A stretch of DNA of 64,000 bases from NCBI RefSeq assembly GCF_011009015.1, contig NZ_CP048878.1, positions 1,711,001-1,775,000 of the forward strand, in the 5' to 3' direction. The stretch comes from Spartinivicinus ruber. GTDB taxonomy: Bacteria; Pseudomonadota; Gammaproteobacteria; Pseudomonadales; Zooshikellaceae. The position numbers and the translations under genes were made by a program. Below the pieces are notes generated by a model. That model searched no databases. It was not told the origin of the DNA and saw nothing but the letters and a program-made list of their open reading frames with translations. Shown one piece after another: positions 1-8,402 of this stretch (position 1 is the first letter of the stretch; each line of letters opens with the position of its first letter).

Positions 1-43
1 AATAAACTCTTTCATTGTTTACCCGCACTTTTAAATAGTTGAG

Positions 44-793
44 TTAAACAAGTATATAACTGGGAAAAGCGCATATAACAGCTAACCCGCCGAGAGTCGA
101 CTGGCCAAAGATTAAGCTGCCTTCATGGAGCTTAACGATTTGTCGACAATACGCTAGTCCCATTCCTTTTCCTTGGAATTGCTTTTCACTATTCAACCGA
201 GAAAAAACTTGAGTTATTTTATGATAATCTTTCTTTTTAACACCAATACCATTATCTTCAACTTGTAGGGACCACTGTCCATCAATAGTTGATGGTTTAA
301 TTACTACTTTTGGTTGTTGTTTTTCAGGCTGAAATGTTAATGAGTTGATTAATAAATTTCTTAATAGCAGCTTCCATAAGTGTTTAACCCCTTTAATTTT
401 CGGTAAAGTAGCAATTTCGATAATTGGGGCTTGGAAGTTACTATGTTTTATATCTTCATTAATAACATCATTGGTAACAGTATTTAAATCAATTTTTTCG
501 TATTCGTGTGATGTAGACCAAATTCTGGAATATATTAATAAATCATCAAACATTGCTTGAGTTTTAGCTGCATTCTTTGCAATTAGAGATAACCATTGTA
601 ATCCTTGATCATCCAACTCATTGCCGTATGTTTGTAACAATAACTTAGAAAAACCTTCTAACCCCCGTAATGGTGCTCTAAGATCATGAGTAATGGCGTA
701 TATTACGCTCATATATTCACTGTCTAAGTTCGTAGAAGCCTCGCTAGGTGAGTTCTTTGTGTTGGTTGTCAACGTGGCTGTTGATTCATTCAT
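44..793 (-). CDS. Sensorless histidine kinase (HisKA-HATPase only)
   Basis: This 249-residue protein is almost entirely a kinase core. The H-box has its phospho-acceptor His at residue 36 (THDLRAPLRG), the N-box Asn is near 150, the G1 box DNGIG is at 180-184 and the G2 box GKGMG at 208-212. There is no transmembrane segment or sensor domain, so it is probably cytoplasmic and takes its input from a partner protein. Its core resembles the C-terminal half of the CHASE-PAS kinase about 7 kb away. The ATG at 793 begins a short Ser/Thr-rich leader of about 25 residues. Its partner is unknown. The neighbouring receiver genes are broken, so it may be an orphan. Confidence 0.85.
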   Translation of the reverse strand: MNESTATLTTNTKNSPSEASTNLDSEYMSVIYAITHDLRAPLRGLEGFSKLLLQTYGNELDDQGLQWLSLIAKNAAKTQAMFDDLLIYSRIWSTSHEYEKIDLNTVTNDVINEDIKHSNFQAPIIEIATLPKIKGVKHLWKLLLRNLLINSLTFQPEKQQPKVVIKPSTIDGQWSLQVEDNGIGVKKKDYHKITQVFSRLNSEKQFQGKGMGLAYCRQIVKLHEGSLIFGQSTLGGLAVICAFPSYILV

Positions 794-898
794 TGCATAG
801 TCTCTTCAGACTTCAATATTGCATTAATTTTTATGTAAATTTTATTTTGTTAGACAGGAGTGATAATCTTTCCTTGGCTTTCTTACTTTATAAATTAT

Positions 899-1929
899 CC
901 TAATTATCACTATACCTAAGCCATTAACTGCTGTATATTTGAACAGCATGGAAACTTAATTGAGAAGGTATAAATAATGGCTATCAACAAAGTTCAATTT
1001 CAAAAAGGCCTGAGTTTAAACGAGTTTCTCAAACAATATGGTACAGAAGAACAATGCTTTAATACCTTATACAAATTGCGATGGCCAGAAGGTTTTCAGT
1101 GCCCCAATTGTGGATACGACAAATGCTGTCAACTCACTACTAGAAAGCTTCAGCAGTGCTATAAATGTCACCAGCAAACATCTGTAACTGCAGGTACTAT
1201 CTTTGAATCAACCAAATTACCATTAAAGACTTGGTTCCAAGGGATGTATTTGATCTCCCAAGACAAAAAAGGTATATCAGCCATAGAATTACATCGCCAT
1301 TTAGGTATTTCCTATCAAGCTGCCTGGAGAATGAAACATAAGCTCATGAAAGTGATGCAAGAAAGAGAAGGCACCAAGCAATTGTCGGGTTTTATTGAAA
1401 TTGATGATGCCTATCTTGGTGGTGAGCGTACAGGTTGCAAAAGAGGTAGGGGAGCAGATGGGAAAATACCTTTTGTAGCAGCCGTAGAAACAACAAAACA
1501 AGGTCAACCGACACGAATTAAACTGAGCATTTTAAAAGGGTTTAATAAAGAAGAGATAACGGCTTGGAGTAGGCAGAATTTGGCCAAGGGCAGTACCGTA
1601 ATCTCCGATGGACTGGCCTGTTTTAATGGTGTCATAGAAGCAGGTTGTCTTCATGATAAAATTGTATGCGGTGGTGGTCGTGCATCAGTAGAGGAACCTG
1701 AATTTTATTGGGTTAACACCATCCTTGGAAACTTAAAAAGTGCTTTACGTAGTACTTATCATGCTATTCGCGCTAAATATGCACAACGTTATCTTGCTGA
1801 ATTTCAGTATCGATTTAATCGAAGATTTAGCTTAGTAGAATTTATTCCTAGGCTAGCATTTGTAGCACTGAGAACACCTCCACTACCAGGTAAGCTACTA
1901 AATATAGCTTAGGTATGATGATAATTAGG
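899..1929 (+). mobile_element. IS1595-family insertion sequence, copy 1
   Basis: The terminal inverted repeats are 23 bp long at 899-921 and 1907-1929 and differ at 2 positions. They enclose one transposase gene. The transposase is identical in sequence to that of the inverted copy at 14891-15937. The 8 bp on the left (TAAATTAT) and on the right (AAATCCTA) do not match, so no target duplication is left. Together with the truncated receiver gene on the right, this suggests a deletion or recombination next to the element. Confidence 0.9.
977..1912 (+). CDS. IS1595-family transposase (ISXO2-like)
   Basis: The 311-residue transposase has an N-terminal zinc ribbon (CPNC at 42-45, CYKC at 61-64) followed by an ISXO2-like DDE-fold catalytic domain. 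Candidate catalytic residues are the Asp pair in EIDDAY (143-144), the Asp in ISDG (211) and Asn247 in WVNT. The last agrees with the DDN-type triad known in this family. The start ATG lies 8 nt after a GAGAAGG ribosome binding site. The protein appears intact, and the identical second copy suggests recent activity. Confidence 0.93.
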   Translation: MAINKVQFQKGLSLNEFLKQYGTEEQCFNTLYKLRWPEGFQCPNCGYDKCCQLTTRKLQQCYKCHQQTSVTAGTIFESTKLPLKTWFQGMYLISQDKKGISAIELHRHLGISYQAAWRMKHKLMKVMQEREGTKQLSGFIEIDDAYLGGERTGCKRGRGADGKIPFVAAVETTKQGQPTRIKLSILKGFNKEEITAWSRQNLAKGSTVISDGLACFNGVIEAGCLHDKIVCGGGRASVEEPEFYWVNTILGNLKSALRSTYHAIRAKYAQRYLAEFQYRFNRRFSLVEFIPRLAFVALRTPPLPGKLLNIA

Positions 1930-1930
1930 A

Positions 1931-2104
1931 AATCCTATATATAAAGCCATACCCATTATAGCTTTAACTGCCCGAACCATGCCAGATGAGAGAGATAAAT
2001 GTTTACAAGCAGGTGCCAATGATTATTTAGCTAAGCCAGTGGATATTGATGTTTTACTGACATTAATACGAGTACTGCTGTTTGATAACAAAGTGGCGGC
2101 ATAA
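1931..2104 (+). pseudogene. C-terminal remnant of a receiver (REC) domain
   Basis: Directly after the IS right end, an open frame with no start codon encodes the last third of a response-regulator receiver domain. It includes the ALTA segment (conserved Thr/Ala of beta-4) and the AKPVD segment with the conserved Lys of beta-5, and ends with TAA at 2102-2104. The N-terminal two thirds, including the phospho-acceptor Asp, are not present on the other side of the IS element. The gene is therefore truncated rather than simply interrupted. It was either a stand-alone regulator or the tail of a hybrid kinase. Confidence 0.8.
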
Positions 2105-2140
2105 ATAAACTGTCTATTAGTATGGAATTAATAAAAATTT

Positions 2141-3042
2141 ATGCAATTAACAACAGTGGATAATAGTGAAACAGCACTGTCTGACAGAGAAAAAAATATT
2201 TTTCATCCGAAAGTGATACGGTATTACTGGAAGTTAAGCTGTTACTGGAAGCTGTTAAGCATCGTTATGGTTATGATTTTACCCACTACTCTAAAGATTC
2301 ATTACATCGGCGGTTACAAGATTTGGCAGAAGGGAGGAAAATTATTCATCTTTCTGAAATGATCCCTAAAATACTTTGGGATGCTAATTTTTTTAACTGC
2401 TTTTTGGCAAAACTGTCAATAGGCGTCACTGAAATGTTTCGTGATGCTGATTTCTTTGCCAGTTTTGTTAATAATGTACTACCAATGCTTTCCACCTTTC
2501 CTTATATCAAACTTTGGCATGCTGGGTGTGCTACTGGTGAAGAAGTGTACTCCATGGCTATTTTGTTAAATGAACACAACTTATTTGAGCGTTCCATTAT
2601 TTATGGAACTGATATTAATAATGAAGCGTTGGAGCAGGCTCGGTTAGGTATTTATTCTGTAAAAAAAATAAAGAAAGCTGAGAAAAATTTTGAGAAAATT
2701 TCTAAAGAAATTAATCTTGATAATTATTTTTATACCTCATATAACCATGGGAAAATTAGTGACTTACTGTCACAAAATATTACTTTTTCTCATCATAATT
2801 TGGTGCAAGATGGTGTGTTTGGTGAAATGAATGTGATTTTTTGTCGCAATGTGTTTATTTATTTTGATCGTGAATTACAAAACCAGGTGTTTTCATTATT
2901 TTTTAATAGTTTGCGTTATGGTGGTTTTCTCTGCTTGGGAAAAGGGGAAAGTTTGCATTTTTCGGTATTAGAAGATCAGTTTGAAGTAGTTGACAGTAAA
3001 CAGCGTATTTACCGAAAAAAAATGTTGGGCAAGACAGGTTAG
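2141..3042 (+). CDS. CheR-type protein-glutamate methyltransferase, start probably frameshifted
   Basis: The frame ending at 3042 encodes both CheR domains. The helical N-domain starts near 2206 (LLLEAVKHRYGYDF) and is followed by the SAM-binding methyltransferase domain with HAGCATGEE, a GTDIN segment and the FCRNVFIYF motif. CheR enzymes methylate glutamates in chemoreceptors; here it sits in a kinase/regulator cluster. The N-domain frame has no ATG or GTG before it, only a stop at 2182-2184. The only nearby ATG (2141) is in another frame and would join it if the A7 run at 2190-2196 had one more base. A late TTG at 2323 would remove most of the N-domain. Family assignment is sure; functionality is doubtful. 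Confidence 0.75.
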
Positions 3043-3158
3043 TTTGTGAATGTTGTTATAGCTTATGAGCTCTGTAGAGTTAAACAAAAATAATACTTCT
3101 GTAGTATATCATTTACTTGATAGTTATACCACTTGGGGGCGAACGGCAAAAAAATATG

Positions 3159-3254
3159 CTGGAATCATATCAAAAGCATGCCAATTGTTACATTATTAGA
3201 CCTGCTGCTGTTGACAGCTACATTGAAATAGCTCAACAAATCATTCGGTATTGA
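3159..3254 (+). pseudogene. Receiver-domain C-terminal remnant
   Basis: About 30 codons (ESYQKHANCYIIRPAAVDSY, then an amphipathic helix) resemble the end of an Rcp1-type receiver domain, where the pattern is normally a YI.KP motif. The usual Lys is Arg here. No upstream frame gives the rest of the domain, so this is a degraded copy. It lies between cheR and the CHASE kinase, where such clusters often carry a small response regulator. Confidence 0.5.
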
Positions 3255-3390
3255 TCTGGTTTAACTAAACTGCCAACGGCAGTTGAACCTTTTCAGTTTA
3301 TGTGAAATTTTTCTTTTATGTATGAAGTATCATATAAATAATAGTGACACGTAAATAAGATCAGCGTGCCAATAAAACGGAGCAAACCAG

Positions 3391-3562
3391 GTGAAGGAAA
3401 ACCTGACAGCTGCACTGCAAGGACAACAACAAAACAGCAGCTTATTACAGTGGGCGGCACAGCAACGTTTTATTGCAGTAGGTATTCCAGTGTTGGCCCT
3501 ATTATTAGCTACATTATTATTATTTAGTTATGAACGTAATGTTGATAAGGAAAGAGTTACTA
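3391..3562 (+). pseudogene. CHASE-PAS-PAS histidine kinase, N-terminal piece
   Basis: A GTG start at 3391 opens a frame with about 27 polar residues and one transmembrane helix (about residues 28-47, rich in Leu/Ala). Near codon 57 it runs into an IS630-type element. Removing the IS630 element (about 3560-5445) and one TA target joins it in frame to the CHASE domain that resumes at about 5446, giving ERVN(I)IFQEQ across the junction. This supports a single original gene from 3391 to 7990. Confidence 0.8.
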
Positions 3563-3659
3563 ACGGATCGGAAATAATGAATACTCTTGTGTTATAATCG
3601 CTTCCATGAAATACGACGCAAGAAAATTGAGTACAGAAGAACAACACTTAATCCGTAAG

Positions 3660-4435
3660 CTAGGGCCTGTTAACACTAATTAGTTTGTCGACGATAAGTG
3701 CAAAGTGAATAAAAAAGCGAAAAACAGTGTCTAATTTTTCAAATCGAGAGAATATACGTCTAAAGCCTTTTAGCCTACGAAATAAGCGTTCAACTTCATT
3801 ACGTTTCTTGTACATTTCACGATCATACTTCCAAGGTGATAACCGATTACTTTTTGGCGGAACCACAGGCTCCATATTTAAATCAAATACGAGTTGCCTG
3901 GTTTCGTCACCTTCGTAGGCTTTATCCATAATGACGTGCGCACCTTCCCAGCCACAGTTTTCAAGCCTCTTTAATAGCTTTCTACCTTCCGGTGCATCAC
4001 CTGCTTGACCTGGAGATAATGAAAAAGTGACCGCCGTTTGATCATCTGCTGCTACCAGGTGAATTTTAGTTGACCATCCTCCTCTTGATTTACCAATCGC
4101 TTGTGGACCGTTTTTTTTAACGCGCCTGTACCATCAGGATGAACTTGTATGATTGTGCTATCGAGCGACACAAGATCAACCTGGATATTGATGACATCAG
4201 CTTCTTGTAATACAGAAAAAACATCATCTAAAACACCTTTTTTGGCCCATCGATTAACGCGTGTATAAATGCTGTGCCAGTTGCCAAAATATTTCGGTAA
4301 CCCTCGCCACTTACACCCATGCTCGGCAACATAGAGAACGGCGTTGAGTACTTGTATATTCGATAGTTTTACATTGCCGCGCTGAACAGGCAGCAAGTGT
4401 TCGATCATTTTAAATTGTTGTGTTGTAATCTCCAT
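3660..4435 (-). CDS. IS5-family (IS427-like) transposase, two frames joined by -1 frameshifting
   Basis: The first frame (4435 down to 4052) has an N-terminal DUF4096-like domain (GCKWRGLPKYFG) and the first catalytic Asp (SLDST). The second frame holds the second Asp (MDKAYEGD) and the Glu in RNEVERLFRRLK. They meet at a run of eight A on the minus strand, where -1 slippage turns GALKKTV into GALKKNGPQAIG, the conserved sequence. Programmed frameshifting in A runs is known in this family. The reading frame runs to the very tip of the element, and its TAG stop is supplied by the CTAG target copy at 3660-3663. Confidence 0.87.
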
Positions 4436-4469
4436 GAGCCTATTGTAACAACATTAGTGTTAACAGGCC
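3664..4469 (-). mobile_element. IS5-family insertion sequence (806 bp)
   Basis: Perfect terminal inverted repeats (GGCCTGTTAACACTAAT at 3664-3680 and its complement ending at 4469) enclose the two-frame transposase. The flanks are a 4-bp duplication CTAG (3660-3663 and 4470-4473), matching the YTAR target of IS5 relatives. The host is the IS630-type transposase gene, in the opposite orientation. Confidence 0.92.
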
Positions 4470-5445
4470 CTAGCAGTACAACGAGTTTGGGATGGGGAGC
4501 GTGTAGCCGACGTAACCGTTAGCTTAGGTTTAGGGAAGAAATCAATCTATACCTGGTTAAAGGTTGCTAAAGAAAAAGGACTTGACGGTTTAGCACCAAA
4601 AGCAAGAAGTGGCAGGAATAGAAAACTTTCCTCACAAGAAGAGCAAGAAGTTAAACGCTGGATAGTGGGAGGAGACCCACGTCAATATGGTTTTGATTTT
4701 GGGTTGTGGACACGCCAAGTTGTCTCTAATTTAATTAAAGACAGGTTTGGTATTGAGCTAAGTGTGACAAGCACAGGCGAGTTACTTCATCGCTTGGGTT
4801 TAACCCCTCAAAAGCCATTGCGCCGCTCTTATGAAAGAGATGAACAAGCGGTAAAACAATGGATTTTAGAGGTATATCCAAGAGTAAAAGCCTATGCAAA
4901 GAAGCGAAATGCAGAGCTATTTTGGTTAGATGAAGCAAGCATTAGATCAGATGATCCCTTACAAAGAACCTGGGGTGAAAAAGGTAAGCCCCCTACTGTA
5001 CGAACCAGCGGCCAAAGGCAATCAATCAATGCAATTTCAGCCTTGTCAAATACAGGTGGGTTTTGGTATCACCTCTATCAGGGAAAGTTTACAGCAGATA
5101 AATGTATAGACTGTTTTAAGCGATTCTTAAAGAACCGAAAAAGGCGTATAGTTGTTATAGTCGATGGGCACCCAGTCCATAAATCAAAAAAAGTAAAGCG
5201 CTTTATAGATTCACTAAATGGTGAATTAGAAATAGTATTTTTACCGCCGTATTCACCCGATTTAAATCCAGATGAATTGGTTTGGAGCTATATGAAGAAA
5301 ATGGGCACAAGCAAAAAGCCACTAAAAAAAGGTGAGCAGCTTATAAACCGAGCCACTCTGGACTTAGAAGGTATTAAGAGAAATAAAAAGCTAATTAAGT
5401 CGTTCTTTCAGGAAAAGCATGTATTGTTTGCTGCCGCCTAGGTAG

Positions 5446-7588
5446 TAATATTATCTTTCAAGAGCAAACTCGCAACATATTTAATGGTTTGGCTGATAAC
5501 TTTCTATTTTATCAAGAAATAGTGAAAACTTTAGCTAGCCTTTATGCTATTAATAGTCATATTTCACGTAATCAGTTTGATTATTTTGTTAAAAGAAGCA
5601 TAGAAGAATTTAACAATATTCAGGCACTAGAATGGGTTCCTCGAGTACCTGCTCATGAGAGATTAGCCTATGAAAAATCTGCTCAAGCTGATGGGCTGAC
5701 TAACTTTAAATTTAAAAAATGGCAGCCTGATGGCAGTTGGATGGCAACAGATGAGTCATGGTCTGAAGAATATTTTCCTGTTTATTATCTTCAGCCGTTT
5801 AACTCGAATAAAATAATTATGGGAGTAGACCTAGCCTCTAGCCCTTATCGTAGTAAGATATTAAATGAAGCTCGTGACTCTGGAAAGCTTCAAAGTACTG
5901 CGCGTATGATCTTGGATGATGGAAATAAGAAACAAGTGGGCTATTTAACTTTAGTGCCTGTTTTTAAAAATAATGAAATAAATGTAAATGTTGATACTGT
6001 GCAGCAACGCCGAACACAACTGAGAGGGTTTGTAGTAGGAGTATTTCGCATAAGTGATATTGTTAAGTCTACTTTAGAGAAACTAGCATTTAATCATATA
6101 TTACTGGATATTGTTGATGTAACTGTTAAACATAATGATAAAGTAATGTATGAAATGTCTAATACAACTTCGGAATTTTCAGATTATTCGCGTACTCTAT
6201 CGTACTCAATTGGTGGACGTGAATGGGAATTTCGTTTTTTTGCTACACATAATTATGTTGAGGCGATTAGTGGTTGGCAATCTTGGCTGATTTTAGTTGT
6301 CGGTGGTGTACTGACTATAGTTATTGGGGCAGTACTTTATGCTTTAACAGGACAAGTTAAAGCAACTGAAGAAATTGTTCAACAGCGTACCATGGAGCTG
6401 AGTAGAACCAATGAACGACTTAATAGAGTGTTTGAAGCAGTACCCAGTGGACTAGTAATGGTCAGTGAAGCAGGCAAGATTTTATTTATTAACTCAATGA
6501 TGGAAAGTTTATTTGGTTATCAGCAGGATGAAATAGCTGGCCAACCGGTTGAAATTCTCTTGCCTGAACCTTTACGAAAAGATCACCCTCAGTTACGTGA
6601 TAGTTATTTTCGTCTGCCTGTAGCTCGGGCTATGGGGGGAGGACGTGACTTGATGGCTGTTTGTAAAAATGGTGGGCAGTTTCCAGTTGAAATTAACTTA
6701 AGTCCAGTTGAAACAAGTGAGGGCATGTTTGTTTTAGCCTCGGTGGTTGATATTACCTGGCGTAAAAAACTAGAAGATTCACAAAAACGACTTAATGTGG
6801 AGTTGATTGCCTCTAACAAAGCTTTCGAACAAAGTATTGACCGCTTGAATAAAGTGTTTGAAGCAGTGCCTAGTGGACTGATCATGGTTGATAAAACTGG
6901 CAGAGTTGTTATGGTGAATTCTGCAATGGAAAAGTTGTTTGGTTATGGGCGTAACGAGTTAATCAATCAGCCCCTTGAAATTTTATTACCTGAACCGTTA
7001 CGCGCTGCCCATCCTAAATTACGCGATAGTTTTTTCAGGCAGCCAGCGACTCGATTAATGGGACAAGGACGAGATTTAGCTGCAGTCCGTAAAAATGGTA
7101 GCCAGTTCTCTGTAGAGATTGGTCTTAACCCGGTTAAAACACCTGAAGGGGTTTTTGTTATTGCTTCTGTCGTGGATATTACGGCTCGCAGGAAGTATAC
7201 AGAAGATCAGAAGCGTTTAAACCAGAAGCTAGTGTCTTCTAATGAAGCATTAGCACAAAGTAATATTGAACTACAACAGTTTGCCTATGTTGCCTCTCAT
7301 GACCTTCAAGCGCCACTCAGAGGTATTTCTGGGTTTGCACAATTTTTACAGAAGCGCTATCACGGGAAACTTGATGAGACAGCGGATAATTACATTGATC
7401 GCATCGTAGATGGCACTCATCGGATGCAAACCTTAATTAATGATTTATTAGCTTATTCCAGAGTGGAGTCCAGGTCGTGTCCTTTTCAGGTTGTATCATT
7501 AAATGATGTCTTTGATGATGCAATTGCTTTGTTAAGTGCTTCAATTGAGGATGCTAATGCGTCAGTAACCCGTGATGAATTACCCTAA
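5446..7588 (+). pseudogene. CHASE-PAS-PAS histidine kinase, middle piece (CHASE, TM, PAS1, PAS2, DHp)
   Basis: This frame resumes straight after the IS630 element. Counting from the TTG at 5489, it encodes an extracytoplasmic CHASE domain (to about residue 255), a second transmembrane helix (about 266-286), two PAS domains (about 312-425 and 455-567) and a DHp/HisKA domain with phospho-acceptor His604 (ASHDLQAPLRG). It stops at TAA 7586-7588, just before the ATPase domain, where intact relatives read through. CHASE domains usually sense small extracellular ligands; the ligand is unknown. As it stands it lacks both its first membrane anchor and the kinase domain, so it should be inactive. Confidence 0.85.
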
Positions 7589-7990
7589 GTGAAAGGAGAT
7601 AAAGCGCAACTAGCACAGTTGTTGGGTAATTTAATTAGCAATGGGATTAAATATCATGGTGATTTACCAACTCAAATACATGTATCAGCAGAAAAAAAAG
7701 ACGATGAGTGGATTATTGCTGTAAAAGATAATGGTATTGGTATTGATGTCAGCCAATATGAAAAAATATTTGAAATTTTCAGTCGCTTACATAACCAAAG
7801 GGATTACCCTGGTACTGGTATAGGGTTAGCCATTTGTCGTCGTATTGCGCAAAGGCATAGAGGGCGCATTTGGGTGGAGTCTGCTATTGGGAAGGGTAGC
7901 TCTTTTTATTTTTCTATTCCCGTGAGGAGTTTAAATGAACATGACAGAACGGGTAGCCAGGAGTCGGCCAGCAGAGATACTGTTAGTTGA
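7589..7990 (+). pseudogene. CHASE-PAS-PAS histidine kinase, C-terminal ATPase piece
   Basis: Immediately after the in-frame TAA, and in the same frame, a GTG at 7589 begins a complete HATPase_c domain. It has the N-box (LGNLISNGIKY), the G1 box DNGIGI and the G2 box GTGIGLAICRRI. It overlaps the following response regulator by 56 nt. The piece could be translated by re-initiation, since the GTG is adjacent to the stop and followed by AAAGGAG. That would give a split kinase, but a simple nonsense mutation in an already broken gene is more likely. Confidence 0.8.
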
Positions 7991-8390
7991 AGACAATGAA
8001 GATGATGTATTGTTAACTCGTGAAAGCTTTAATATAGCTAAATTCGCGGTAAAGCTGCATCATGTTGAAAATGGTAAAGAGTGTATGGCATTTTTGCGTA
8101 AAGAGGGCAAATATGCAGATATGCCAATGCCTGATTTAGTTTTGCTGGATTTAAATATGCCCGTGATGAGTGGTCATGAAGTGCTCAGGCAAATTGTTAA
8201 AGATGAAAACTTACAACATTTACCTGTAGTAATATTGACGACATCAGAGTCTGATCAAGATGTTTTAGCTATGTATAAACTGCGGTGTAGCTCCTATATT
8301 ACCAAACCGGTGGATTTCGATAAATTTCAAACCATTATCAGCCATTTAAATATGTATTGGTTTACAGTAGTGGTATTACCTCCCAAATAA
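7935..8390 (+). CDS. Single-domain response regulator (Rcp1-like)
   Basis: The 151-residue protein is a stand-alone receiver domain. It has the acidic pocket ED at 19-20 with DNEDD following, phospho-acceptor Asp72 (LLDLNMPVMSG), the Thr in LTTSES (102-103) and Lys124 in TKPVD. The spacing around NEDDVLLTRE is typical of the Rcp1 group, which pairs with phytochrome- or CHASE/PAS-type kinases. Its start lies inside the end of the kinase frame, so the two were translationally coupled. There is no output domain, so it probably acts by protein contact or as a phosphate shuttle. The last 12 residues are unusual for the family. With its kinase broken it may be an orphan. Confidence 0.85.
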   Translation: MNMTERVARSRPAEILLVEDNEDDVLLTRESFNIAKFAVKLHHVENGKECMAFLRKEGKYADMPMPDLVLLDLNMPVMSGHEVLRQIVKDENLQHLPVVILTTSESDQDVLAMYKLRCSSYITKPVDFDKFQTIISHLNMYWFTVVVLPPK

Positions 8391-8402
8391 TATTTTTTGA
8401 AT

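Larger units (their letters stand above)
3606..5441 (+). pseudogene. IS630-family transposase split by an IS5 insertion
   Basis: The first 58 nt (3606-3663) and the rest (4474-5441) join exactly when the IS5-family element and one CTAG are removed, giving a 341-residue protein. The N-terminal part has a helix-turn-helix (GLGKKSIYTWLK) and the C-terminal part has the DDE domain: LDEAS, VDGHPVH and PPYSPDLNPDE, the typical IS630/Tc1-like triad. It ends at TAG 5439-5441. The interruption disables it unless the downstream fragment is expressed separately. No strong start exists there, and the catalytic part alone would lack the DNA-binding domain. Confidence 0.9.
3560..5445 (+). mobile_element. 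IS630-family element, itself interrupted by an IS5-family element
   Basis: The element carries an IS630-type transposase and sits between two halves of a kinase gene. Candidate limits are set by TA dinucleotides (3558-3559 and 5446-5447), the usual IS630 target, and by a weak terminal match (CTAACGGATCGG against CTACCTAGGCGG). Shifting the left end to 3563 also leaves the kinase in frame, so the boundary is uncertain by about 3 bp. Without the inserted 806-bp IS5 element and its target duplication, the element would be close to 1.08 kb. Confidence 0.75.
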
